From Galeopsis tetrahit (lineage: Eukaryota; Streptophyta; Magnoliopsida; Lamiales; Lamiaceae), in NCBI GenBank assembly GCA_963675135.1, contig OY776131.1, positions 30,805,881 through 30,869,880 of the forward strand: a stretch of DNA of 64,000 nt. Direction: 5' to 3'. Below the pieces are notes generated by a model. That model made no database searches and was not told the origin of the DNA. It saw only the letters and a program-made list of their open reading frames with translations. Of this stretch, positions 52,165 through 63,939 are shown in pieces. Each line of letters starts with the position of its first letter. Position 1 is the first letter of the stretch. A program made the position numbers and the translations under genes.

Positions 52165-53607
52165 TTACTGGGGTCCTTGTGGGTTAGTAGTAAGAGGTAT
52201 CCAAATAAACATTGAAGATTTGAATAATTGAGACCTCTTAAGTTTTCTACCATGCTTATCACAGAACAATACTTTGTTGACCTTATCCAAATTATCAGCA
52301 GACTTAGGATCTATTTTTCTGAGATAGCCTTTCCTTGGTTCTATCCCTTTTTCAGGAAGATCAGTATGTCTGTAATAGTTTGCATATGGCCTAAAAGCCT
52401 GTGGACCATACGGCTTATAGATGCGTTTTGGTCTTTCCTCTCCAATGATATCATAAGATAAAGGTGGAGGATAAAGAACAGGTTTGTTATGATAATGAGG
52501 CACAAATTTCCTAGGTTTAGTTGAGTACAGCTGAGACTGCCTTATAAAAGGAGGTCTAGGCTGTTTCCAACTTGCCTGTACTTGTCTTGACCTACTGTTC
52601 TGAGTCTGCCTCTTCTGATTCCAGGACAGTTCTGCTCTGGTCAGAGGAGTAGTACTCTTCTGATATGGTCTTGACTGTACTGGTCTAGATCCATTCTTCT
52701 GTTTACCATTCTTGGTAGTAGGAGGAATGTATTTAGACTGTACTTTGGATCTTGGATCATTATCATAAGTCATAGGTTCTTTTCCTTTATCTAATTGCAA
52801 AAAACTTGAACTAGCTCTAGTAGTGTTCTTAATGCCTGAAGTAGAGGGACTAGGCAGATCAGTACCTATTCCACTCTTATCATAAGGAGCTCTGTATCTG
52901 TCTGATAGTTTTTGATTAATCTTAGAAGAGTTAATCATCTCAGATAGCTTCAGATCCAAGCTCAGTACTTCAGATTCTAAGAATCTATTGCGCTCTTCAA
53001 GTTTTTCACATTTAATCTTTAAGTCATTGAACTCATTTGTTTCTTTAGCTTGTGTATGAAGCATACCCTGATATAACTTGTCCATAGATGCATACTTATC
53101 TTTGAGTTGAGACAACTCTTCTGATAGCCGTGCATTTAGAATAGTTATATTAGGATCCACTTGCATTTGAGCTTCTCGAAGACTAATGATTTCTTGTCTT
53201 AAAGATATGTTCTCATCACTGATTTCCATGAATGCTTTGTTAGCTGGTAGGAGGTCTTCTTCATTCACTCCATTGGAATGATGAAGACTACTTCCTACAC
53301 TACTATCAGCAGTGTCACATAAATCAGAATCAGAACTATCACTATATTGAAAAAAATTTACATTTGATACCTTTCTTACTTCTTTGGCCATGAATGTCAG
53401 ATCATCGTCTCGATCATCATCGTTGCTGGTGAAGTAACCAGATGAAGACGATGGTAACTCTTCTAATTCCACATCAGAGTCATCATTTTCCATCATTGCC
53501 TTCTTTTCTTTGGCATTGCGATGATCCCTTTTTGCTTTCCATTCTGATGTAGAGTAATCGTAGTCTGTAACAAACAACTTAGGTAGTTTTGTAGCATTAG
53601 TATCCAT
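52165..53607 (-). CDS. Copia-like gag C-terminal ORF (no pol follows)
   Basis: A 480-codon frame starts MDTNATKLPKLFVTDYDYS about 160 bp after the primer-binding site. An acidic Ser-rich region (DSDVELEELPSSSSGYF) and a coiled coil (IKCEKLEERNRFLESEVLSL) are followed by a basic Gln/Arg/Pro-rich region. The C-terminus has SMFIWIPLTTNPQGP, resembling the 'KVWVPK' linker that follows the gag zinc knuckle in SIRE-type Copia elements. The N-terminal gag domain (UBN2) and a CCHC knuckle are not visible, and the frame ends where protease would start. So it is a gag remnant retained without its pol. It could still help package the element, but that is inference. Confidence 0.6.
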   Translation of the reverse strand: MDTNATKLPKLFVTDYDYSTSEWKAKRDHRNAKEKKAMMENDDSDVELEELPSSSSGYFTSNDDDRDDDLTFMAKEVRKVSNVNFFQYSDSSDSDLCDTADSSVGSSLHHSNGVNEEDLLPANKAFMEISDENISLRQEIISLREAQMQVDPNITILNARLSEELSQLKDKYASMDKLYQGMLHTQAKETNEFNDLKIKCEKLEERNRFLESEVLSLDLKLSEMINSSKINQKLSDRYRAPYDKSGIGTDLPSPSTSGIKNTTRASSSFLQLDKGKEPMTYDNDPRSKVQSKYIPPTTKNGKQKNGSRPVQSRPYQKSTTPLTRAELSWNQKRQTQNSRSRQVQASWKQPRPPFIRQSQLYSTKPRKFVPHYHNKPVLYPPPLSYDIIGEERPKRIYKPYGPQAFRPYANYYRHTDLPEKGIEPRKGYLRKIDPKSADNLDKVNKVLFCDKHGRKLKRSQLFKSSMFIWIPLTTNPQGPQ

Positions 53608-53763
53608 GTTTGAAGATAGAAAATATCAGCTACAGTAATGAGATCAGAAATATCACCAAATCTGAGTAGTAAGTAAAATTCACAGATCAGCTCAAAGAGG
53701 ACAACAAGACTTTCCCTCAAAGTCTTCTTGGTAATCTAGAAACAGCAGTCCTTTCGAACTCCT

Positions 53764-53775
53764 GCTCTGATACCA
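53764..53775 (-). other. Primer-binding site of the LARD-like element
   Basis: TGGTATCAGAGC on the minus strand, matching initiator tRNA-Met, lies two bases from the 5' LTR. Confidence 0.92.
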
Positions 53776-53777
53776 CT

Positions 53778-55128
53778 TGTTGGTCCCAAAAGTTGAGTTA
53801 AGATTGAGTAAGCTAAGAAAAAGTCTAGAGGGGAGGGGTGAATAGACTTTTCAAATTCTATCAAAATATCAGAGTTTTTAGTGCGGAAATGTGTTCTGTA
53901 CAGTACTGTTCTTAAGATCAGCTCAGTACTTCACAGTTAGCTTTTATACTCAACTTTTCTTTAAATCTTTTCTTTAGAAAACTTACTGTTCTTGTTCAAC
54001 AAATATATCAACAGTTAATCAAAACAAACAGTAAAGAACACAAGATTTTTATAGTGGTTCGACAACTTGTCTACATCCACTCTCACAACTCCAGTTGTGA
54101 TGTTTTATTACTCTTTTCCACTTGAGTACTTGTTGTTTAGAGTCCCAAGATTAAGACTTCGATCTTGTCGATTACACTTCCAAGTGTATCTTCGATCAAC
54201 TAGTAATTTCACAAGTAACTAGCACACTTGTTTACACAATACAAACTTAAAACGAAAAGTAAAACTTCTCTAGTAATAGCCTTTGATTCTTTTCTTCAGT
54301 TCTGTGGCTTCTCTTCTGGTTCTTGATCTTCAACTCTGTGAGTGCTTGAATACTTGAATACTTCTTGATTGCTCTTGAATAGTAATTGTATCAGTAGTCT
54401 TTTCAAGTAGAAGATCACATGGTATTTATAAGATCTAGTATGACAGTTAGCAGTTTGTGAACTAACTCTCAACTAACTCATAACCGTTTCTTGTTTTGTA
54501 ACTTCCTTCTGTTTTGTAACCAACTTATCTTATCTTTCAAGTCAGCATATCTTCAACAATAACTTCAGTTACGCTTCAAATAAGTCATCCAAACTTATTC
54601 TTCAATCCAACTAACTCAGCACAGTAAACTACTCTTCTTAGTTTTACTGCTCTTGGTCAGTCAGCACAATTCTTCCAAAACTGTTCAGCTTCCTTCAAAA
54701 CTTCACTTGATTTCTTCAATCTCTGAAATAGTCTTCTTAGTCATCTTTAGTCTTCTGACTTCCATCTAATCTACTGTTCTAACTATTACAATGCTGAATA
54801 CAATAGAATACAACTTTACAAATATAAAACCTATCTATACATCAACTGAACTACATACAGATGAGTATAACTAAGTCCTATACTATAAGCTGTCTATACA
54901 ATATTTCCATCAGCTTAGTTCTTAAACAGTTCATATATCAGATTAGTAAAATACTAAGATCAGTAAACTTAAACTTCATATTCACATTAAGATCAGTAAT
55001 TTTATACTTCATATAACTCACATATAATAACATATAATCACATATATCATTAACTCTAAATTTACTTTTGGCCATCAAAACATATAATCATCAATTAGAA
55101 CATTGTTTATAGGATTCATATCCCAACA
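53778..55128 (-). repeat. LARD-like element 5' LTR
   Basis: 1351 bp; it has a 22-bp segment (about 54717-54738, with ctgaaatagtcttctt) absent from the other LTR. A TATAAATA is at 54423-54430 on the minus strand. Confidence 0.93.
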
Positions 55129-55133
55129 CTGAT

Positions 55134-56143
55134 CTATAAACTTCTTTGTCCTTATTTGTAATTTGACATGCATTGGTTTTATTGGTTTTTTGGTTTGATT
55201 TTATTATGGAAGGAGTATGCTTATTGTTTATGCTCTCTCTGATGCTTAAATTGATTTGTGATCACTTCCATTCCAGATATCTTAGTTAGTAAAATTGTAG
55301 AATGATTACAGCTCATTGTCACAGAATTTTGATACTTGAATTCGATTACACAGATCTTTTCTTTTATTCCTTTTGTACTTTTGATTGATAATTGTATTTG
55401 TAGATTCTTTTATTCAGATGAACTTTATTTTCTGTGATAGAATGAGTCGAATACCAAACGAACAAAAGTATCTGAATCTTTTTGTGAAAATGCCTGAAGA
55501 CCGATCGAAACTATGCGAGCCTAATGAAGTTACTTGATCTCGTAGTATTGTTGAGGTATGTTCAATTTTTATGATAATTTAATTTATGTTTAAATATATA
55601 AAATGACAATTGAATCTTGATTCTTTGGAATTGATTTTGAAATGGCAGGGATGGAGTCGGCGAAGGACAGTTTAATCAAGTTCTTCTCTTTCCTACAAAA
55701 CACCTGGTATAAATTTTGATTTCAGCAATTTAATAACCCAACTGATCTAATTCTTACCCTGTGAATAAATGGAAAATAAGATTCTTACCCTCGTGTAATT
55801 CTTTTTTAAACGATTTATCTTATAATCCTCTTGTAATTTTATATATTAATTAATTTCCTTATGTGAAAAATAGGTTGTGGATTTGCTTAAGCTGTCTTTA
55901 ATTTCTCAAACTCCACTGTCTGATCTCCTACTCAATACTAAAAGGATGATATTGAAAGTAATGTTTCAAAAATCAACCAACAAGTTGCTGTTTGCTCAGG
56001 CAAAGGACGATTTTGTTTATTCTGTTGGATCTAATGTAGATTTGTGTCACCCAACTAAGTTCGATTTTGTTTATTCTGTTGGATCTAATGTAGATTTGTG
56101 TATTGAATTATTTAACTTGATGTTCTTCATTTCTTTGGAATGA
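55134..56143 (+). pseudogene. Captured DUF674-like exons inside the CACTA
   Basis: This continues the captured host segment after the LTR element. An exon at about 55643-55702 (MESAKDSLIKFFSFLQNTW, acceptor GGCAG, donor GTATAA) is followed by one from 55874 (acceptor AATAG) reading VVDLLKLSLISQTPLSDLLL and ILKVMFQKSTNKLLFAQAKD. This fits the repeat of the plant DUF674 family (LLK.SL.S.TPL then LK......NK.LFA.A..DFV). The hallmark that should follow DFV is lost. Instead a 54-bp tandem duplication (about 56009-56101) repeats DFVYSVGSNVDLC. DUF674 function is unknown. The exons are flanked by CACTA sequence on both sides, so this is transduplication by the transposon. Confidence 0.5.
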
Positions 56144-56229
56144 ATTTTGTTATTAGTAATGAATTAATGCAATTTTGATCGGGTCGGTCGGGTCGGATCC
56201 CGATCACAAATAATTTTTTTTTTAATTTT

Positions 56230-56497
56230 TGGTACTTACCGATGGAATATTCAATCGGTTTAGCGTCGGTAATGCCGACGGACGGGCCGACGGAATATAA
56301 TTTTTTTAAAAAAAAATTTGGTACTTACCGACGAAATCTTGACCCGGTTTGAAAACGGGTTGGTTTGACTGCCGACGGAATTGAATCCGTCGGCACTGGC
56401 GACCCGGTTTGAAAACGGATTAGTTTGAATCCGTCGGGAATCCGTCGCCACATACCGACGGAATCATATTTTCCGTCGGTAAACCATACCGACCAAT
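56230..56497. repeat. CACTA 3' subterminal array, terminus missing
   Basis: About ten CCGACGG/CCGTCGG motifs with two copies of gacccggtttgaaaacgg. The latter matches ATGACCCGTTTTGAAACCGG at the equivalent place in the deleted CACTA (about 972-990), so the outer side is to the right. The final CACTA terminus is absent. Confidence 0.85.
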
Positions 56498-56499
56498 CC

Positions 56500-56787
56500 A
56501 TCGACGACAATAGAGGTATCAATAGAGGTAAAAATAGCATTTAATGCTTTAGAATTGTATCTTGTTGTTATTATCTCATCAGCCGTCCAATCAACTTCTT
56601 TCTTGAGTTGAATTTCACCATCGACATCTGCTGGATTTTTTGGTGCATTCCAACCTGTAAGAACAGTCCTCCAAGCACGTTCATCAATTGACTTGATGTA
56701 CATTCGCATCTTAGGCTTCCAATAAGCATAATTTGAACCATCTAAAACGAGTGGCCTAAGTGCAGTGGATATGTGATGTGTTTCCAT
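56500..56787 (-). pseudogene. Truncated Copia gag N-terminus
   Basis: The minus-strand frame starts METHHISTALRPLVLDGSN and YAYWKPKMRMYIKSIDERAW, the typical N-terminus of plant Copia gag (DUF4219/UBN2). After about 95 residues (IFTSIDTSIVV) it runs into CACTA sequence at about 56497, so the rest of gag and all of pol are missing. PBS and LTR follow upstream on the same strand. Confidence 0.85.
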
Positions 56788-56847
56788 TGCTAACATAAAC
56801 TAAAACACACTTTAAGCAAGGATCTAAACCTAGTGTCGTCAGGTGTT

Positions 56848-56860
56848 GGCTCTGATACCA
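56848..56860 (-). other. Primer-binding site of the truncated Copia
   Basis: TGGTATCAGAGCC on the minus strand, two bases from the LTR boundary. Confidence 0.9.
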
Positions 56861-56862
56861 AC

Positions 56863-57830
56863 TGAAAGTGTGTGTGGGGTATCTAGTGTTTAAGTGAAAA
56901 ACGGAACAATGTTACACTGAATGTTGAGACAAATAGTATAGCATTAACTCTAAAAGAATATAAAGAAGTAGACACAGCGGAAGACTAAAACACAAAAACA
57001 ATAAGAACACAATGGAATAATTTTAACATAGATTTTATTAATAACAAAACATATGCTATGCCTTACTGCGAAAACAACTTAACTTGTAAGTTTACTAAAA
57101 ATGTCGTGTAAATGTCTAAGCAATTACTTCAACATTACACAAATAGAAACTACAATAGAGGCAGATGCCTGAATCTGTAAAGAGACTTAAGTGTTTGATC
57201 ACTGTCTAAAGAAATAATATGATCTATGATTCCCTCTTAATCGATACAAGACTAGAACTAAATACACTTGAAGGTATGGTATCCCTCGGTGTATATTAAA
57301 TGATACAACTACTGACCATAACTCCTAATAGGGTTGAACTCTGAAAAAGGTGTTACTCGAATAGTGCATGCATGCTTTGTAATGAAAGTCTCCAACGGTA
57401 TTTATAGAGAAATAGTCTAATTCTAGATCCTTCCATATGAGATCCTATTTTTTATAGAGAAATAGTCGAATTCTATATCCTTCCATATAAGATCCTATTT
57501 TTTTATAGAGAAATAGTCGAATTCTAGATCCTTCCATATGAGATCCTATTTTTTAGGATCTCCACTTCCATGATCTCTCTAGATCCTTCTTCCATCTTCC
57601 AGGTCATTCTAAACTGCTCCAAACTCTTCTAGCACGTCCTCCAACATTTTGGAATCTTCCAGATTCCAGACTCTTGTAGAAGCTTTTAGATCGTCCCTGA
57701 ATATGAGAGCATTTAGTTCAACATTTAATGTAACATTTAAGAAAGGACTTAGAATAAATCAAGGAAGAAATTAAAATGTTGTTGATAATGTTAAAAGCAT
57801 ATAAGAGTTAACAACATCTACCACCTGTCA
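56863..57830 (-). mobile_element. Copia 5' LTR (whole, joins duplication copy B)
   Basis: The plus-strand limits are TGAAAGTGTG...ACCTGTCA, so on the minus strand it runs TGACAGG to CACTTTCA, about 968 bp. A minus-strand TATAAATA lies near 57400-57407, and three ~53-bp tandem units in U3 lie at about 57402-57556. Copy B of the large duplication starts inside this LTR as far as the window shows; copy A has the same LTR cut by the window edge. The outer end is inferred. Confidence 0.55.
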
Positions 57831-58080
57831 CCTTAAAATAAAACATATTTCATACAAGTATCCAACGTAAAATAAATCAAAATGAATGAGAGTTTAAGCA
57901 AATATTTGTCACTCCACGCAGCAGCATTCGAGTATTATATAATCAAATCCAGTAAAACAAAGATATAAAACAATGTAAAAGATTTCTCAGATATGTTCAG
58001 TTTGGAGATCGAATGAATACAAAAGCTATTATTAGATCACACAATTAGAAAGATTGCTTCTAATAAGAACCCAAATCTTA

Positions 58081-60857
58081 CACTACAAAAAACGCAGCGT
58101 TTACCGACGGAACTACCGACGGAATTGTGGTCGGTAGGCGTGGTTTCCGACGGAACTACCGACGGAATAATTCAGTCGGCTCTAGTCTCGTCGGCCCGGT
58201 TTACCGACGGAAATTTTTATTCCGTCGGTAGTCCCGACGGAATAAATCAGTCGAGTCTGCCGACGGATCTCATTCTGTCGGTAGTCCGAATGACCCGTTT
58301 TGAAACCGGGTCTGATTTCTGTCGACAATTCCGTCGGTCGTCCGTCGGTACTACCGACGGAAATTTATTTTAGCATTTTTTTTTACAAAAATGTAAGTCA
58401 ACTTGAAAAAATAAATAAAATAACGCGCGTGGTCGGACTCGACCCGACCCGGCCCGACCCGCGATCTGTTATTAAGGCCACCATTTTATTCTGGCCTTGC
58501 TAGGAATCGAACCCGATCTGTTATTAAGGCCACCATTTTATTCTGGCCTTGCTAGGAATCGAACCCGGTGTGTGGGCGCCTAGTCAAGGGCGCCTACCAC
58601 TCGGACAGGTGTGTTACTTGTTCGTAATTGTAATATTAATTGTATATATACTCATTTTCGGCCCATTTTTTTTTTAAATTCACAAAATTAATTTCTTTCA
58701 TATATATCAAATAATTAAATTTGTAATCTATAATTTATATTTTTATAATTTATATTTTTTAAAATACTAAAATATTCATATTTTAACTAAAATACTAATA
58801 TTTTTTAGTAAAAAAATCATTTTTTTGCTAATTATTTTTTAAAAAATTTCAAAAAATTAATTTCATTCACATAAATTAAATAATTAAATTTGTAATCTAT
58901 AATTTATATATTTTTAAATACTAAAATATTCATTTTTTTACTAAAATATTCATTTTTTTGCTAATTATATTTTAAAAATTTTCAAAAAATTAATTTCTTT
59001 TCACAATTTTTAGTTGTAACTTAATGATAAATAAATATTTTTAAATTGTACATCTAATAAAATAATTAGCTTACATTATATAATTTATTATTCATCTTCT
59101 TCCTCTTCATCTTCTTCATCTACATTTTCATTATTTGTCTCATCTTCCTCCTCTTCATCCTCCTCCTCCTCCTCTTTGTCCTCTTCCTCTTCATCATCCT
59201 CTTCATTTTCATCATCTTCCTCATTTCCATTATCGTTTTCAATTTCGATCAATTGTGAATTTTCAGCCGTCAAGTCTACGTGGATATTCAAATCTTCCGT
59301 AAAGACTTCAGTTCTAGCCTCTATTTGTTCCGTTTGAAACGGAGAATCATCTTCATCACTCCTTTCCTTTGTAGGGACTTCTACCATTGATCTTGCCTTT
59401 ACTTTGCAAACAGCGTGCCATTCAATTTTACTACGTGATCGTACTGGATACTTGCAGTAGTATACTTGAGATACTTGATGGGCAAATACAAATGGATCAT
59501 TCCCGCTATAGCTCCTTTTCGGATTAACATCCACGAGTTTGTACTCCGGATGAATCCTTGTTCCTGAAGGGCCTGAATCAAACCAATGACATTTGAACAA
59601 CACTACAGTCTTTGCTGGATATCCCGGATATTCTACTTCAACGACTTCATGCAACACCCCATAGTAGTCACTTGCATCTGCATTGTAGTTTGCACTGCTA
59701 ATGCAAACACCACTGTTGGTAGTCGCTTTTCTTGATGCATACTCGGATGTATGAAATCTGTAGCCCTTAATCAATAACAAAATCACGTTATTAATGAAAT
59801 CAATAATTTACAAAACTAATTAATAATGACTTAATTTAAACAATAACAATAATTACTATATTAATCAAACCGTACAACACCCCTACTTATAAGAATAATT
59901 ACTAATTTAATCAACAATAATAACCTAGTTTAATTATCAAAACGAACTAACAAGAAAACTACACTATATATTTGAACTAACATACATTAATTAATTACAA
60001 TTAACCAATAAAAAACATATAATCCACGTACTAACATATATTTGAATTAATTATACATATATATTCATCAACTACGTACATGAAATTTTATAATAATTAA
60101 CATGCAATTTATAATAATTCAATAACAGTTTTATAATAATTAACATGCAATTTATAATAATAACAGTTTTATAATAATTAACATGCAATTTATAATAATA
60201 ACAGTTTTATAATAATTAACATGCAATTTATAATAATAATAGTTTTATAATAATTAACATGCAATAATTAATACAATAACTTAATTAAAATTAATTAAGA
60301 ATTTATAAAATGTACCGTTTAAATTGAAGAAAATTGGAGTAGATAATCGTTATGCCCTTTGTCGATCAATCCACGCACCACGCACAAGAAAATCCAATCC
60401 ACGAACAGAGGAGACGAACAGGGAGAGGGAGACGAAAGACAAAAAAAAAAATTCCTCAAAGAGGAACTGCCCCTTCGACAGTTCTTATAAAAAAAAATAA
60501 AAATTTGGCTACCGACGGGTATTTCCGTCGGTAGCACGCGAATATTAATGCCACGCGTCTTTTCATTGGTATCCGAGGCGGTGGGTCAAAGCGGGTTGGC
60601 TACCGACGGATTTTTTCCGTCGGCAGTCGAAATTTGAACGACCGACGGAAAAATTCCGTCGGGAAGCAAGGCTAAAACGGCACCGTTTGGCCGCGGAATT
60701 GAATTCCGTCGGGAAGTCGGTCGGACGGTCCCGACGGATCTTGGATTCCGTCGGGAGTCAGTCGATTCAAAAATTCCGCCGGCGATCCGTCGGAGCGGCC
60801 GACGGAATGGATTCCGTCGGTAGCCTTCCGTCGGCAAACTCCGCATTTTTTGTAGTG
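58081..60857 (-). mobile_element. Deleted CACTA element, copy B
   Basis: Same element as 756-3487 with the same TSD TTA (58078-58080 and 60858-60860). It is 45 bp longer through indels in its tandem repeats, including one extra 38-bp unit at about 60130-60260. Confidence 0.95.
59088..59786 (-). pseudogene. CACTA transposase DUF4216 tail, copy B
   Basis: Matches 1762-2454 except for two extra Glu codons in the acidic tail (232 codons) and a synonymous change near 59592. Same interpretation: a transposase fragment without catalytic exons. Confidence 0.85.
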
Positions 60858-60976
60858 TTATATCAGTATTGATTTTTCAGATCTAACCTCAGTGCTCCCG
60901 TACAGATTCAAAATCGAAGTCTCTGTGACGCCAGTGCACATTTTGGGTTTAAATAGAATACAAAAGTATAAGTTGT

Positions 60977-63939
60977 GGGCAATTCTTACGGTAGTCACAT
61001 TTTACAAAGTTACTACGCAGTCACTTTGTCGAATCGCGCCATGTGGCGTCGTAACCGTAAAAACGACCTGCTACCTGTTATACAGGTTTCAGTTATTTTT
61101 AGCATTATTTAAATTATATTTTGTTATTTACTATATTACCCTTCTTTTTAACTTTTATTTATATTTTACTTGCACCCACTAATTTAATGAGTGCACCCCC
61201 TAATCATATTTTTACTACAATTATCTGCACCCGCTAATTTAATGAATTCACCCCCTAATCATATTTTTACAACAATTATCTGCACCCGCTCATTTAATGA
61301 GTTCACCCCCAAATCATTTCTTTTTTACAACAGTTATCTACACCCGCTCATTCTATGAGTTCACCCCCAAATTATTTTTTACCACACTTATCTGCACTCG
61401 CTCATTTTATGAGTTCACCCCCAATTATTATTTTACCACGGTTATCTGCACTCGCACATTTTATGAGTGCACCCCAAAATATTTTTTAAAAAATAATCAC
61501 ATTTAAAAGACTATATTATCCTTTTATTATTTTACACAAAATATAATAAAATAAACTCTAAAAAATCAATTCACCACCAAATCACCCATATTTTAAAAAA
61601 AAAAGCGTAAAAATATAATTAATAAAAAACTATCAAAATTAGCCATTTCCATTTTTTGCATGTGTATTTTTTAAATTTTAATACAAAATAATATTATAGG
61701 TATAATTTTATTAAAGTCGATCGGCGGTGCACCTAAATTTTAATTTTAATTTGATGAGTAAAGGACCTGCCGGAAATCCATGCATGTCGGCGGGTGACCC
61801 AGCCACCACCATGCCCGACCACCCCCTCGACGGCGACGACGGCGCTTCGGTCTCGGCCGCTGAAGCCCGAGACCCCTCCTCGAATCGCAATCGTGATTCT
61901 TCACTTCCATAACAATCGACATAATCTTGCATCTCGGCCACGATCCATGGCGGCCGAAATCCTCTCCTCATTTCGACCACCGACGCGACTGCTTCGATCA
62001 ATCTCCCTTGCGTTCGCGATCCAGGAGCTTCTCCTACATCAACGGCGCTCGCCTGCAACACTCGGATCGACGCTGCCTCTCTCTCGTCGTTCATCTCTGT
62101 CCAAATCGAAGCTACATTGCTTCATCCGCCTTCTTCACCTTGCTCCTGCGCAACCTCTTCCCCCGGCTGACGACGGCCCGACGGAGGACTGTGAGTATGT
62201 TGCTGATGGATCTCTGACCGGACGACACTCGGAGTCGGTGACCTTGCTGATGAAATCCCAAGCGACGACTACTGACCTAGGGTGCCCTCCCATTGGGCTA
62301 GGGTTTCCTTCAATTGGGCTTGGTAATGTGCACCCTCTATTTTCTTTAGTACACCCCGATCTGCACTCTCTCCACTTTTTTTTATGGTATTATTGTTATT
62401 GGTATTATTGATACTGATATTACTAGTTATTGATTGCAGTATTACTATTAATACACTATTGAATTAATATTAATGATTATTGATTATTAATTGTGGTATT
62501 ACTGATTATGTGAAATTATTTATTACTGATTATTATTATTTTTATGGTATTACATATTATTGTTTATGGTATTACTAATAATTATTTTTGGTATTATTGA
62601 ATATAATTAGATTTGTGGAATTATTTGTTATTGTATGAGATATTACTATTCAATGTTCATGGTATTACTAATAATTATTTTTTGTATTATTGAATATAAT
62701 TAGATGTGTGAAATTATTTGTCATTGTATAAAATTTTACTGATTAATATTAATGGTATTACTGATTAATGTTCGTGGTATTACTAATTATTGTTAATGGT
62801 ATTACTGATTACTGTTTATGGTATTACTGGTTATTACTTGTTGTATTACCGACTACTCCCTCCTTCCTATTGAAAGCTACCCAACTTTCCTTATTCGTTT
62901 GTCCCAATGAAAGTTACTCATTCCTTTTTTGACAAACTATTCCCTCTCACATTTCATTATATTCTTCTCTCTCTCAATCACATCACCTCTCATACATCCA
63001 CTTATTATATCATATTTTTTAACCTCTGTGTCCGAAGCTCATGAGGAGCTTTCACTGGGACCGAGGGATTATAATAAAATCATACATATAATATTATTTT
63101 GTATTAAAACTAAAAAATATACTAATGAAAAAAAAGTAGGAAACAAAAAAAACGAAAGAAATAAAAAGTTTGAAATAAAAATTGAAAATGGGAAGAAAAA
63201 TTAAAAAGAAAAAAAATTGAAATTTGTGCCTAATCTCGATAGTTTTTTTTTAATTATGTTTTTAAGATTTTTTTTCTAAAAATATGAGTGATTTGGTGGT
63301 GAATCGACGGTAACTCGGCAATGACTCGGTTGTAGATTGTAAATGTATAAATTAGGGTTGATTTTATTATATTTTTTGTTAATTAATAAAAAAATAATAT
63401 AGTCTTTTAAATGTAATTATTTTTAAAAAAATATTTTGGGGTGAACTCTTAAAATGAGCGGGTGCAGATAATTGTGGTATAAAAATAATTTGGGGGTGAA
63501 CTCATAAAATGAGTGGGTGCAGATAACTTTGGTAAAAATATAATTTGGGGGTGAACTCATAAAATGAGCGGTGTAGCAAACCGTTGTAAAAAAGAAATGA
63601 TTTGGGGGTGAACTCATAAAATGAATGGGTGCAGATAACTATGGTAAAAAATGATTTTGGGTGAACTCATAAAATTAGCGGGTGTAGATAATTGTTGTAA
63701 TAAATTATTTTATTGTATAAGGATAAAAATGTAAATTTACAATAATATATTTTAATTAATTTAATTTAATAGAAAATACAAATTTATGACACATTACGAC
63801 AATACATATCGTAAAATTTTCAAAAGGTAACAGGTCATCAAATCTAAACATTTAGATTAGATTTGTAATGGCTTAGATTAACTGACTACGGTAGTCATTA
63901 CGACACGTTACGACACCCTGACTACATATAGAAGGTCCC
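60977..63939. mobile_element. MULE, copy B
   Basis: Copy of 3607-6569 with the same 9-bp TSD ATAAGTTGT (60968-60976 and 63940-63948). It is exactly the same length and includes the GC-rich passenger (61711-62411) and both subterminal arrays. Confidence 0.88.
62856..63069. mobile_element. Stowaway-like MITE, copy B
   Basis: Same 214-bp MITE as 5486-5699 with TA on both sides, at the same site within the MULE. Confidence 0.82.

Larger units (their letters stand above)
46198..55128 (-). mobile_element. Large LTR element without pol (LARD-like), nested in the CACTA
   Basis: LTRs 46198-47526 (1329 bp) and 53778-55128 (1351 bp) begin TGTTGG and end CCCAACA. The TSD is CTGAT (46193-46197 and 55129-55133). 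The LTRs differ by one 22-bp indel near 54715 and a few substitutions. The primer-binding site (initiator tRNA-Met) is at the right LTR and the purine tract at the left, so the element is on the minus strand. From its 5' end it carries a Copia-like gag C-terminal ORF, then 1 kb of repeats, then two or more ORFs of a plant-transposon-associated protein. No protease, integrase, RT or RNase H is seen. It must have been moved by another element's proteins. Confidence 0.93.
37482..56497 (+). mobile_element. Large CACTA (En/Spm) element, right end truncated
   Basis: It starts CACTACAAAAACGCGCG at 37482 and has CCGACGGAA/TTCCGTCGG subterminal arrays at both ends (37500-37925 and 56230-56497). Contents left to right are a TNPA-like gene, an antisense GRF gene, a TNPD-like transposase, an internal CCGTCG array and captured host exons. 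An LTR element (46198-55128) is nested in the captured part; without it the CACTA is about 10.1 kb. The right array lacks its last roughly 20-30 bp, including the TAGTG terminus, and passes directly into a Copia gag. So the right TIR was deleted at this junction, and no TSD can be checked. The element should no longer be excisable. Confidence 0.85.

Noticed and set aside
58125..58373. 82-codon frame in the CACTA terminus (also at 800)
   Set aside because: Translation of the CCGTCGG subterminal repeats; no start context or conservation expected.
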